Shown piece by piece: positions 27,001 to 33,698 of a stretch of 64,000 nucleotides of DNA (position 1 is the stretch's first letter; the number at the start of each line of letters is the position of its first letter). The notes below the pieces were generated by a model. That model saw only the letters and a list, made by a program, of their open reading frames with translations. It had not been told where the DNA came from and did not search any database. The DNA comes from Micromonospora sp. NBC_01813 (GTDB lineage: Bacteria > Actinomycetota > Actinomycetes > Mycobacteriales > Micromonosporaceae). Both the position numbers and the translations under genes were made by a program. The DNA is taken from contig NZ_CP109067.1 of assembly GCF_035917335.1 (NCBI RefSeq), positions 4,773,001-4,837,000 on the forward strand. Direction: 5' to 3'.

Positions 27001-27776
27001 GCGCCGAACTGGCCCGACACGGAACGGACACCGGCCACGGAGCGGACGGCCAGCACGCGTCGGTCCACCTCTACCGGGCGCACGACCCAACCGGCCTGCC
27101 GATCATCGTCGCGCTCGACGCCGCCGAACCCGACCGGCTGCGGTGGTCCGCGCTGGTGGTGCTCGACGACGCCGAGGCCGTGCTGGACACCGACGCGCAC
27201 AAACAGCGCTGGCGAGCGTGGCTGTACTGGACCAACATCACCCAGTTCCTGCCTTACAGTGGCGGGGACGGTGTCCAGCTGGCGGCCAGCCGGGCCGCCG
27301 AGTTCGAGGTCGAGACGCTGGCCATCTGCGGCGGACCCGGCGAGATCGACACGCTAAGCGGCCGCTACCAGATGCCGGAGGCCGCACCGGCCCCGACCAC
27401 CGTCGGCGCTGACGCCATGCAGCCGCGGCGCGACACGACCTGGGACGAGGACATCCTCGAGATCCTCCGCGAGGAGCCGGACGAATCCGCTGACCTGCTG
27501 CGCCTCGCCGAAAAGCTCGCCGCCCGGGGCAAGCGGGCACCGGTCTTCGGCTACGAGCTGGGCTCAGGCCGCTGGCTCGCGGATTTCGGCTGGGCCGACT
27601 CCGACGTCAAAATCGCTGTCGTGCACCACGACGCCACGGCCGACAGCGACGAGGCACGCCGCCGCGACGAGGCGTACATCGACGCAGGCTGGACGGTGCG
27701 CACGGCAGAGGACTGGCTGGCCCACCTCGACGAACTGATCGCCCGGCTGCCTGACACGGAAGGCTCCACCCGATGA
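21066..27776 (+). CDS. Giant DEAD/DEAH helicase with DUF1998 and nuclease-like C-terminus (DrmA/DrmB or DruE-like)
   Basis: 2236 residues from the GTG at 21066 (AGAGGTG upstream, GTGA overlap with the methylase). Motifs: Walker A 'TGTGSGKTESF' (about 101), DEFH (about 224), 'TPTLEMGIDIGDL' (about 1090) and 'QQTGRAGRRTG' (about 1119). A DUF1998 region follows with 'DELPGGTGYLDRL' (about 1669) and a Cys cluster 'C.C...C.RCLHRY' (about 1702). Beyond it, 'VKVYLEGYRYHA...ITWADIDLF' (about 1830-1885) and the last 65 residues (ending 'AGWTVRTAEDWL') resemble Vsr-type nuclease folds. In DISARM, DrmA and DrmB are separate; DruE of Druantia is a similarly giant DUF1998 helicase. This looks like a fused or DruE-like form. 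Confidence 0.78.
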   Translation: MRPTLQARALKESLLQYLSTTYALADEGAREALHRFLGDETSGMFRGPYLRIRTPFTLAGPGWERHLQWRREGWTPYAHQAAAFARLTSANEHTPQPTLITTGTGSGKTESFLYPVLDHCRRERAAGRAGIKAVLLYPMNALATDQAQRINELLIGNQDELGRVSAGLYIGDRAALRYDRVRTTRSEMQLTPPDILITNYKMLDLLLQRDDDRPLWRDADIRYVVVDEFHTYDGAQGTDVAMLLRRLAAAVGWPDERRPLGDICPVATSATLASATDEEAIASLLAVATDVFGAEFTHESIVGEDRLSVDEFIPMDDLRQALPLPSPDEILALPDPAVSDSALLDLIEAVTAIRDPDRALLGSNLKRHLFTRAVLMAFSGDLRINAEVLDTMWRAGASGWAATIARQPEKAAEALARFVALLSHARDPDAKPGEVRPFVHVEVHQWARAVTRLLRGVLPWPRAEFRWDVAGNEDSMARGGNPVVPATTATAGQTANLFLPAVYCRSCGRSGWAVFSPESDDGEVQFDTFKIRRAAAGQDKVRVRYLIAGTDREAREGSGPTVMPVSARRGASGSSATQGVAGTLLVLDAVRQRLRPPDPAGDYDTVTGEPRLTARDSAFVLANVGPTANTAAREDWCPACGERNAIRFLGTGAAAVAAAAITQLFTGGELDREAGEAKTLMFNDSVQDAAHRAGFVANRSYTFSLRALLTAHLNERDGTALNDLIADVVAATTDPATLAAVVPPDLHGLRGVDRLLSGRGRGGDLATWKLVGQRLAFETLMEFGFRSRNGRTLELTRTAAAHVRIPDPAAAVALVREIHAELDRDGLPVVAQDDTRYLAFLRVFLERLRTRGAVAHTWLDQYINEAGTSRYFIWGRRPVGMRAFPSRVAAPVFLLAAPKAGSEFDIAGGRLSWYERWAGRCLALPRELAGEFWGLLLPKLTSAGLLSVRTPNDTSGRVYGLRPGNVEALLLDDKEVSQSFVRCPVCSWEQTVHPSLLDQWRDQPCPSYRCRTGRLVAGDRPDGLGRHHRDRDYTRDYYRGLYRRAGTYQIVTAEHTGLLTRPQRERVEVAFKRNLGDSDARYNDPNVLSCTPTLEMGIDIGDLSAVVLAALPRRPASYAQQTGRAGRRTGNAFLLTIPDRRRRDLYFLDRPRDLMAGAIVPPGCYLSAVEILRRQYVAHLLDLAAAEKLVRGDGIVLRPLPRRAPALFGPSGYLTDLVQVATAQGATLVEGFLRLFPTGISEHVKDELRVFATRRLASAVEEAEREWQRMETLLRTRLRAIDEAYAELHDTDPEQAREKAELDAERRVVGKRLLLRGDTSAQATLCDLGLLPNYALIDTTTTLSATVYGEDGVVDPRTGRPRITAENMTYQRPRRFALSELAPGNTFYAQGYRHEITGLELMTGGRPDWHSWRVCPACGYVRTEHATNDRSPCPRCHSTQIADDGSCLFHVVEPVTVTSRDRREDARIRDDQDERDRRFYTVIDAVDFPEDTIARGSWRHVRQTFGVDYCRQAMIRRVNIGPARFDAPPRDTFAGHTVRLNPFHVCTGCGAATADGKPVFDHDTDALTSSAARNPKLKHHRPWCPLRRARRDGITQEPVLLAHQLRTEAIRVLLPAATADVDAKVHSFRAALRMGIDLHFGGDPQHLDTTIASMPDQASGERRWFLVVFDELPGGTGYLDRLTKPDAFKDTLAKAYEALRSCPCAEEQRRACHRCLHRYTPESLQDVVSRRTAIAMIESLLFTAAGTDGWDTEEVTHTGLIGLDQQVESDLEARFLAALREWATVTDDVALDEDGHASGHLRFTSGADIVHWRLTAQQQVSGTRTDFTFTRVDGPTQSVKVYLEGYRYHATREHNRIATDAAQRTRLRADGHAVFQITWADIDLFEGRTTNADPVWPPYAGMAQEQAKTAYEQYGGQRVDLPRAVFANPIDTMIAYLRDPDAGRWARRANALVTGLLATPGTVPIIATGKRHVLAAALRAELARHGTDTGHGADGQHASVHLYRAHDPTGLPIIVALDAAEPDRLRWSALVVLDDAEAVLDTDAHKQRWRAWLYWTNITQFLPYSGGDGVQLAASRAAEFEVETLAICGGPGEIDTLSGRYQMPEAAPAPTTVGADAMQPRRDTTWDEDILEILREEPDESADLLRLAEKLAARGKRAPVFGYELGSGRWLADFGWADSDVKIAVVHHDATADSDEARRRDEAYIDAGWTVRTAEDWLAHLDELIARLPDTEGSTR

Positions 27777-30067
27777 CCGCACGGCTCAGCCTCTACCGCA
27801 AGGCCGAACAGGAGCTTTACAAACTCGACCGCGTGGTGAAAGCACAGTTCTACGACTTTTGCCACATCTTCCGGCAGAACCCGGAGCAACCCGGCCTCGA
27901 CCTCAAGAAGCTCAAGGGCGGCTCCAGGATCTATCGCGCGAAGATCAACCAGTCGTACCGGGCCCTCCTCGCTCCCGTGGGCGTCGACGCCGACGGCACG
28001 CAGAGCTGGCTCGTCGTGGCCGTCCGGCATCGCAAGGACGTCTACGACGAACTTCAGGTCGCCGTCAACCGAGTCACCGGCGAGATCGAGTTCGTCGACC
28101 TCGCCGTCGTCGGCGACAGCGCCCTACGCCGTGCCGGCATCACGCTTACGACAGCCGAGCCAGACACCGACCCGGCGACGAAGCCGACCCCGGAAGCGCC
28201 AGCGACTCCGCCCGCGCGGCCGCTGCTGGCCGGCTACGACGCCGACCAACTCCGGGAACTCGGAGTCGCCGACCAGATCGTCGACCTGGCCCTCGCCGTG
28301 ACCAACGACGCCGAGCTGGACGAGCTACTCGATGGCGCCCCGCCCCTGTCCAAGGACATCTTGTACGGCCTCGCGGCCGGGATGGGCATCGACGCGGTCC
28401 GCGAGGAGATCACCGCGCCTGTTCAGCTCGACCAGGAACCAGACCCGGCAGACCTGGCCGCTGCGTTCGCCCGTACCAAAGTCACCACCGTCGACAAGCA
28501 CGTGCAAGCGGCGATCGAGGAGGGCGACTTCCGGGCCTGGCGGGTCTACCTTCACCCCGCGCAGGAAAAGATCATCGGACGGCAGTACGGCGGTCCCGCC
28601 CGCGTTTCCGGCGGTCCCGGCACCGGCAAGACCGTCGTCGCGCTACACCGGGTCAAGCACCTCGCCGAAGCGCTGCCGCCCGGCACCGACAAGCCCATCC
28701 TCGTGACGACCTTCACCGCCAACCTTGCCAACGACCTCCGACTTCGACTGGCATCCCTTGTCGAGCCGCACCTGTTGACCCGGGTCGACGTCACGCACAT
28801 CGACCAGCTGGCCGCCCGGGCCGTCGGCGAGAACACCACCCAGCGGACCCGCAAGCGACGCATCAGCGACCACGCAGCCGTCACGGAGATGCGGCAACTG
28901 CTGCTCGAACTCGACGAACACCGCTGGGACGCAGACTTCCTTGTCGAAGAATGGGAGCAGGTGATCCTTGGCCAAGCGGTGCAGAGCCGCTCGGACTACT
29001 TCCAGGTGCGCAGGGCCGGCCGCGGTCGTGCCCTCTCCCGTCCCGAGCGCAGCCAGGTCTGGAAGCTGATCGAACAGCTCACTGCCCGACTGAACAAACT
29101 CGGCGTCGAGACCTGGGGCCAAGCCGCGGAGCGCGCCGCCCGGTACGAGATGGAGCGCGCCGCGACGATCGAGGCTCGCCGGACCGCCGGGTCATCGACC
29201 AACGACAGTTCCAGCTCCGGGCACCTCAGCTACCGATACCGGCACATCGTCGTCGATGAGGCGCAGGACCTACGGGCAGCGCACTGGAAGATGCTGCGCG
29301 CCATGGCAGATCCGAACCTGCCCGACGACATCTTCATCGCTGGGGACACCCACCAGCGGATCTACAATCACCAGGTCTCCCTCGGCGCCTTGGGCATCCA
29401 CATCCGCGGCCGGTCCGCCCGGCTGACCCTCAGCTACCGCACCACTCGGGAGATCCTCGTCCGCGCGCTGCTCATCGCCGACGACAAAAGCATCAGCTAC
29501 GACGACCTCGACGACGGCACGGACACCCTAGCCGGCTACCGGTCGATCCTGCACGGCCCACCGCCAGCCTTCGCCGGCTACGGCACCTGGGAGGACGAAC
29601 TAGCAGGGCTGGCCACCACGCTGGCGCACTGGCGAGCCGAACTGTCCACCAGCGAGAACGGCGTATCCCTGGACCCGGCCGGGCACATCGCGGTCTGCGT
29701 CACGGACCACGAGCGGGTCAGCCAGGTGATGGACTACCTGACCGCCAAGGCAAGCATGACCTGCGCCGAGCTGACCAAAGACGGCCCGGTGGGCGACGGC
29801 GCCATCCACGTCGGCACCATGCACCGCTTCAAGGGACTCGAGTACCAGCGGCTCGCGATCGTCGGCGCCAGCGAGGGCGTCCTCCCCCGCGCCGGCGTCG
29901 AGCGATACCGTAGGGAGGACCCGGTGCGGTACGAGCGCGAGTTGCGCAAAGCGCGGTCCCTGCTGTTCGTTGCCGCCACCCGCGCCCGTGACGCCCTCGC
30001 CCTAAGCTGGCACAACGCGCCGAGCCCGCTGCTTGCTGCGGTACCGGTACCGAGCGACCGGGACTGA
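27773..30067 (+). CDS. RelE/ParE-like domain fused to UvrD/Rep-type SF1 helicase
   Basis: 764 residues, starting with ATGA overlap on the previous stop. Residues 1-115 have the RelE/ParE toxin fold pattern, with 'LKGGSRIYRAKI' and 'VVAVRHRKDVYDEL'. A linker leads to an SF1A helicase: Walker A 'GGPGTGKT' (about 279), 'VVDEAQD' (about 492), 'LSYRTTREIL', 'GTMHRFKGLEY' and 'FVAATRARDAL'. Fusing a predicted ribosome-dependent RNase fold to a helicase suggests an effector gated by DNA or RNA unwinding (inference). No separate antitoxin gene is seen, so the RelE part may be inactive or controlled within the complex. It is the last gene of the operon, in the position where DISARM often has the PLD nuclease DrmC. 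Confidence 0.82.
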   Translation: MTARLSLYRKAEQELYKLDRVVKAQFYDFCHIFRQNPEQPGLDLKKLKGGSRIYRAKINQSYRALLAPVGVDADGTQSWLVVAVRHRKDVYDELQVAVNRVTGEIEFVDLAVVGDSALRRAGITLTTAEPDTDPATKPTPEAPATPPARPLLAGYDADQLRELGVADQIVDLALAVTNDAELDELLDGAPPLSKDILYGLAAGMGIDAVREEITAPVQLDQEPDPADLAAAFARTKVTTVDKHVQAAIEEGDFRAWRVYLHPAQEKIIGRQYGGPARVSGGPGTGKTVVALHRVKHLAEALPPGTDKPILVTTFTANLANDLRLRLASLVEPHLLTRVDVTHIDQLAARAVGENTTQRTRKRRISDHAAVTEMRQLLLELDEHRWDADFLVEEWEQVILGQAVQSRSDYFQVRRAGRGRALSRPERSQVWKLIEQLTARLNKLGVETWGQAAERAARYEMERAATIEARRTAGSSTNDSSSSGHLSYRYRHIVVDEAQDLRAAHWKMLRAMADPNLPDDIFIAGDTHQRIYNHQVSLGALGIHIRGRSARLTLSYRTTREILVRALLIADDKSISYDDLDDGTDTLAGYRSILHGPPPAFAGYGTWEDELAGLATTLAHWRAELSTSENGVSLDPAGHIAVCVTDHERVSQVMDYLTAKASMTCAELTKDGPVGDGAIHVGTMHRFKGLEYQRLAIVGASEGVLPRAGVERYRREDPVRYERELRKARSLLFVAATRARDALALSWHNAPSPLLAAVPVPSDRD

Positions 30068-30091
30068 TGCGATGTTGAACAGTTCGGTCCC

Positions 30092-30145
30092 GTCCGCCGT
30101 TGGTCGTGTCCACCGGCCGTTGCGGCCGATGAGGCGAGGGCGGAC
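30092..30145 (+). terminator. Hairpin after the defence operon
   Basis: Outer arms GTCCGCC/GGCGGAC and an inner stem CGGCCG-TTG-CGGCCG lie 25 bases after the stop of the RelE-UvrD gene. This suits a terminator or transcript-end structure. Confidence 0.45.
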
Positions 30146-30244
30146 ATCTCTCCACCTCCAGCGGCGTAGTCGCATGTACCGTGCCATAACTCATCACACC
30201 GACTGTGAGCTGGGAATTCTCCGTTCGGGCTGATGATCTCTGGT

Positions 30245-30346
30245 ATGACTGTGCGGCTGCTGTATCTGGGAATGATCAGCCTGTTCAAGGCTCTGGGCAT
30301 GCTGGTCCGCAGCGACAGGGCGCTGCTGGTAGAGGTCCTCGCGTAG
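30245..30346 (+). pseudogene. Truncated N-terminus of an integrase-type transposase
   Basis: 33 codons starting 'MTVRLLYLGMISLFKALGML' and stopping at TAG. This opening resembles the N-terminus of IS3/IS481-like integrase-core transposases in actinomycetes, which normally continues into an 'ELLVLRHEVAVLRRQ' stretch that is missing here. I read it as a decayed insertion-sequence fragment, which fits the edge of a mobile region. Confidence 0.4.
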
Positions 30347-30560
30347 AAGTGCGAGCCGATGACCGCAACCGGGTCGGTGAGCGACCTCGCTGACGCGGTG
30401 ACGGCAGTTGGCGGACTACCACGTCAAGAGTCCCGCCCTGGTCGTGCAGACGCCGGAAGGCGGCTGCGGACTTCTTCGGAAGGAGCAGATCGTTGCTAAG
30501 CCCGCCGCGCTGTGGTCCGCCGTGGCGTGTTTCGCTCGTCAGTGGGGACGCGCGATTGTG

Positions 30561-30947
30561 TTACCGGTCGCCGGGTGTGAGCGCGGCGCGGGTGTCGGGT
30601 GTGGCGTCGACCGCGTCGGCGGCGGCGCTGAGCTGCCGGGCGAGCGCGCGGGCTTGCTCCGGGGTGAGGGCGATCTCGGGGTCCAGGGATCGCAGTTCGA
30701 CCCGGACGTGCGGCTCGTCCAGGACGGACGGGCCGGCACGCCGGCTGGCTGGCATGTCGAAGTAGTCCGGCCAGACGGCAAGCTGAACGTTGTCCCCGCC
30801 GTCGTGGGCGTCGACGAGCGCGGTCGTGCCGCGGTGGTGGCGGGTTCCGGGAACGTCTTCCTCAACCGAGCAGGTGGTGCACCAGGGCGGGCATGTCGGC
30901 AGGGCAGGCGATCGTTTGACGGTATGGCCAGGCTGCCGGTCGTTCAC
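30561..30947 (-). CDS. DUF6907-family small protein
   Basis: 128 residues from a GTG with GGAAGGGA upstream. The 'CPPWC' motif near residue 19 followed by a C-terminal 'LTPEQARALARQLSAAADAV' helix is the pattern of the actinomycete DUF6907 family, whose function is unknown. The two cysteines could bind metal. It lies alone between the defence island and a winged-helix gene on the same strand and is not obviously part of an operon. Confidence 0.7.
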   Translation of the reverse strand: MNDRQPGHTVKRSPALPTCPPWCTTCSVEEDVPGTRHHRGTTALVDAHDGGDNVQLAVWPDYFDMPASRRAGPSVLDEPHVRVELRSLDPEIALTPEQARALARQLSAAADAVDATPDTRAALTPGDR

Positions 30948-31034
30948 GTGACAATCCCTTCCTTCAACGAACGCTGAGACCGCGGTTTCCCGCTGGTCTT
31001 GGCCAGTGCGGGGTGACGTCGGCGGGTAGCTGGG

Positions 31035-31388
31035 TCATCCCTCGTCGTCAGGCTTCCCATCGTCCGCGGTGTCGCCGTCGGGCTGGTCAAGGCGTGGCGC
31101 GATCTGAATGATGACGCGGATCTGGGCGAGACGGGCTCGGCCCGCTTGCGTGATGGTGTAGACGTTGTGGCCGTTGGCTCCCGGGCCAGGGCTGATCATC
31201 TTGCGCCGTACCAGGCGGTGTCGCGTGCGGGTCAACTCAGACTCGCTGAGGTAGCGGCCACTCCATGCTGCCATCTCGCGGCCCAACTCGGTGTAGCGCA
31301 GGGACTTGTGCTCCAGGCAGAACAGGGCTGCCGCGTCCCATAGGTTGTGAGCTAGATTGTCGATCTTGGCGAGGTCGTCGTACTCCAC
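31035..31388 (-). CDS. Winged-helix DNA-binding regulator (HxlR/PadR-like)
   Basis: 117 residues from a GTG with GGAG 6 bases upstream. Helices around 'LRYTELGREMAAWSGRYLSE' and a wing-like 'RRKMISPGPGANGHNVYTIT' indicate a winged helix-turn-helix. It ends with an acidic tail rich in Asp/Glu/Pro. There is no effector domain, so it is probably a small transcription factor; its targets are not visible. It is about 240 bases downstream of another small winged-helix gene on the same strand. Confidence 0.65.
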   Translation of the reverse strand: MEYDDLAKIDNLAHNLWDAAALFCLEHKSLRYTELGREMAAWSGRYLSESELTRTRHRLVRRKMISPGPGANGHNVYTITQAGRARLAQIRVIIQIAPRLDQPDGDTADDGKPDDEG

Positions 31389-31631
31389 TCGTCTCCACCC
31401 CGTTGTAGCCCCCCAACGACAACGATGCGCCGCTTGTCAAGCGAATCGTCGGGCATCTAACAGTGCAAGTTGCAAACATCAACGAGTATCCACCGCTCCG
31501 TCAAGCGCCTTCTAGGCAATCGCGGGTACTTTTCACCGTTGGATCCGACTATGCATCGAAATGCTGGGTCGTTCGGGCGATCCAACATCATCTGTTCGGC
31601 TGATGAACGGCAATGCTTCCGGCCGTCTGGG

Positions 31632-31931
31632 TCACGGTTCCCGGCAAAGATCAGCAACGATGGCTGCGACATCGCGTCCCAGGTCCGTCAAGGACAGCGT
31701 CTCCTGGCGTGGCGGCTCGTGTGGGGCGTCGCTGCCGGCCAGCGCGGTGAGGACGCCCACGCCGGCCAGACGACGAATGGCGAGTTCGAGCGCTTGCTGC
31801 TCGGCGAGGGCTGAGGTGGTAGGCGTCGGTTGCCGTCCGTGATGCAGCGAGTCCAGCACCTCGACCACGTACGGCGTCCTCACCAGGTCTACTGCGCTGC
31901 GCAAGGCGTGCTGTTCATCCTGCGGGTTCAT
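31632..31931 (-). CDS. Small winged-helix-like protein
   Basis: 99 residues from an ATG. 'RTPYVVEVLDSLHHG', 'EQQALELAIRRLAGVGVLTA' and 'LSLTDLGRDVAAIVADL' read as the helices and wing of an HxlR/ArsR-type domain. It is divergent from the Tad/Flp operon, with about 270 bases between, so it could control that operon (inference). No ligand-binding region is visible. Confidence 0.55.
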   Translation of the reverse strand: MNPQDEQHALRSAVDLVRTPYVVEVLDSLHHGRQPTPTTSALAEQQALELAIRRLAGVGVLTALAGSDAPHEPPRQETLSLTDLGRDVAAIVADLCREP

Positions 31932-32089
31932 CGCTGGCTAGCCTTCCCGTCAACAGCGGAAATCGGTGGCTGTCGTTGCCGTTTGGTGCAGTGTAGAGCC
32001 CAGTTCGGTGGCTGTGACCTACGAGGCGCAAGACCAAATCCGGTGTGGCCAGAAGGTTCTCTCGCGCGGTTACCTAGGGCTACGCACAA

Positions 32090-32124
32090 CTTGTTCGTGC
32101 GACGTGCACGCGCGGCTTGTTCGT
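32090..32124. promoter_or_regulatory. Direct repeat upstream of the Tad/Flp operon
   Basis: CTTGTTCGT occurs at 32090-32098 and again at 32116-32124, 26 bases apart start to start. They lie about 75-110 bases upstream of the first gene. Spacing near 2.5 helical turns suits a pair of regulator sites, but two copies of 9 bases could be chance. Confidence 0.3.
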
Positions 32125-32199
32125 ACTAACTCGGCGTGGCGTCCCTCTAGCTGCCTCGGGTAGGACGGAAGAGTCGCGCCAGATTGGGGGAGGTTGCAG

Positions 32200-32835
32200 G
32201 TGCAAACCTTGACGCGCAACGCGAAGCGGGATGCCGACGACGGCGTGTGGCCGCGTTCGTTCGGGCGTGCCGGCGTGGATCGCCGGGTCGATACTTTCCA
32301 ACGTTGGCGGTGGGTCGCCGGGCTGGGCGTATTGCTGCTGGGGTTGGCCGGCTGCGACAGTTCGACGCCCACGAGCCAGGGTTCGTCTGTGCCGTCGTTG
32401 TCGGCGCCTGCGCAGAGCACGCGAGGGTCGGCGGAGCAGCAGGCGCTCGCCGCGTACGAGGGTATGTGGCAGGCGTACGCGGCGGCGGGGTTGACGGCGA
32501 ATCCTGACGAGCCGGATCTGGCCCGCTACGCGTCGGGGCAGGCGTTGACGACGCTGAGGGACGGCCTGGCCCAGTACCGCGAGGACGGCCAGTTTCTGAA
32601 GGGTGACCTGGTCACCCATCCACAGGTCGCGGATGCATCGCCAGATCCGGACCCGACGTCGGTGACCGTCACCGACTGCCTCGATACCACCAAATTTCTG
32701 GTCTACACGCGTTCCGGCGAACTCGCGGACGACGCTCCGGGTGGACGCCGATACACGAAAGCCACCGTCACCAACCTGGCCGAGGAGGGCTGGAAGGTGA
32801 CCAGTTTCGGAGTACAGGCGGTGAACACGTGTTAA
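32200..32835 (+). CDS. Putative lipoprotein at the head of the Tad/Flp operon
   Basis: 211 residues from a GTG with GGAGG 6 bases upstream. A hydrophobic stretch 'WVAGLGVLLLGLAGC' ends in a lipobox (LAGC), so the mature protein should be lipid-anchored outside the membrane. About 35 basic residues precede it, so a later start is possible. The mature part, with 'ALAAYEGMWQAYAAAGLT', resembles small actinomycete lipoproteins with a nuclear-transport-factor-2-like fold; this is tentative. Its stop overlaps the next start by 7 bases, which ties it to the secretion operon. Confidence 0.7.
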   Translation: MQTLTRNAKRDADDGVWPRSFGRAGVDRRVDTFQRWRWVAGLGVLLLGLAGCDSSTPTSQGSSVPSLSAPAQSTRGSAEQQALAAYEGMWQAYAAAGLTANPDEPDLARYASGQALTTLRDGLAQYREDGQFLKGDLVTHPQVADASPDPDPTSVTVTDCLDTTKFLVYTRSGELADDAPGGRRYTKATVTNLAEEGWKVTSFGVQAVNTC

Positions 32836-33692
32836 AGCTTGCAAGATCGGCTACAGCTGTTCTCGTCGCCGCGGTCCTCGTTGCAGCGTCGGCGGTGCCG
32901 GCGCTTGCCGACGGCATCGGCAACGTGGACTGCCAGCAGAACCCCAGCGCGGCGGAGTGCAGTGTGGACGTCGGTGTTCCGGGTGGCCCTGGCGGTCCCG
33001 GCAACGGTGGGAACGGCGGCTCTAACGACAACGTTTCGGGCGGTGGTTCCGGCGACGGTGACGATAGCGGCCAGTCCTGCTTCTACGAGCGGGTGGACCC
33101 GCAGCCGCAGCCACCGGCGGGTGCCGGTGAGGGTGCCTGGTACGCGCAGATCTGCTTGTTCGGTGATGGCGGTTCATCACGGTCGTTGCCGGTGTGGATG
33201 GGTACGGCCCCGCAGGTCGATCTCGATGAGTTGGCGCGCAGTGCTCGGGCGAGGTTGCGGTTGCCGGTGCCTGCGATCCGCACGAACCCGGACACGGAGA
33301 GGGCCGACGTGTTGGTGACCGTGCCGGTGTGGTTCTGGGTCGATGACTCGTCGTGGGGTTCGCGGTCGGCGACCGCGTCGGTGCCGGGTGTCTCGGTCAC
33401 TGCGACAGCTACCCCGGAGAAGGTGGTCTGGCAGTTGGGGGACGGTACGTCGATCACGTGTGGGCAGGGCGTGGCCTGGGCTGCGGGCACCGATCCGAGG
33501 AAGGCGTCGCCGGCGTGTGGGCACGTCTACGACCTGCCGGCTCCCGTCACCCTGACCTTGACCGCCACGGTGACGTGGACGGTGACCTGGGCCGGTGGTG
33601 GGCGGTCCGGGACGGTGCCGAACCTCGTCACGACGGCGACGACGTCGGTGCATGTCGCGGAGGCTCCCGCGATCAACACTGGGCTGCGGTGA
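32829..33692 (+). CDS. Secreted protein of unknown function
   Basis: 287 residues from a GTG. A Sec signal peptide ends near 'SAVPALA-DG' (about residue 27). A Gly/Asn-rich linker (about 50-80) follows, then a beta-rich domain with four cysteines and 'TCGQGVAWAAGTD'. No family is recognised. The overlapping start and its place ahead of the SAF protein suggest an extracellular component of the pilus or of its assembly. It is the least conserved-looking part of the operon. Confidence 0.7.
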   Translation: MLKLARSATAVLVAAVLVAASAVPALADGIGNVDCQQNPSAAECSVDVGVPGGPGGPGNGGNGGSNDNVSGGGSGDGDDSGQSCFYERVDPQPQPPAGAGEGAWYAQICLFGDGGSSRSLPVWMGTAPQVDLDELARSARARLRLPVPAIRTNPDTERADVLVTVPVWFWVDDSSWGSRSATASVPGVSVTATATPEKVVWQLGDGTSITCGQGVAWAAGTDPRKASPACGHVYDLPAPVTLTLTATVTWTVTWAGGGRSGTVPNLVTTATTSVHVAEAPAINTGLR

Positions 33693-33698
33693 GCGCGG

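Larger units (their letters stand above)
30068..30560. other. Junction between defence operon and next genes
   Basis: About 490 bases holding the operon terminator hairpin and a truncated transposase N-terminus (separate entries). The rest shows no supported gene. Confidence 0.4.
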
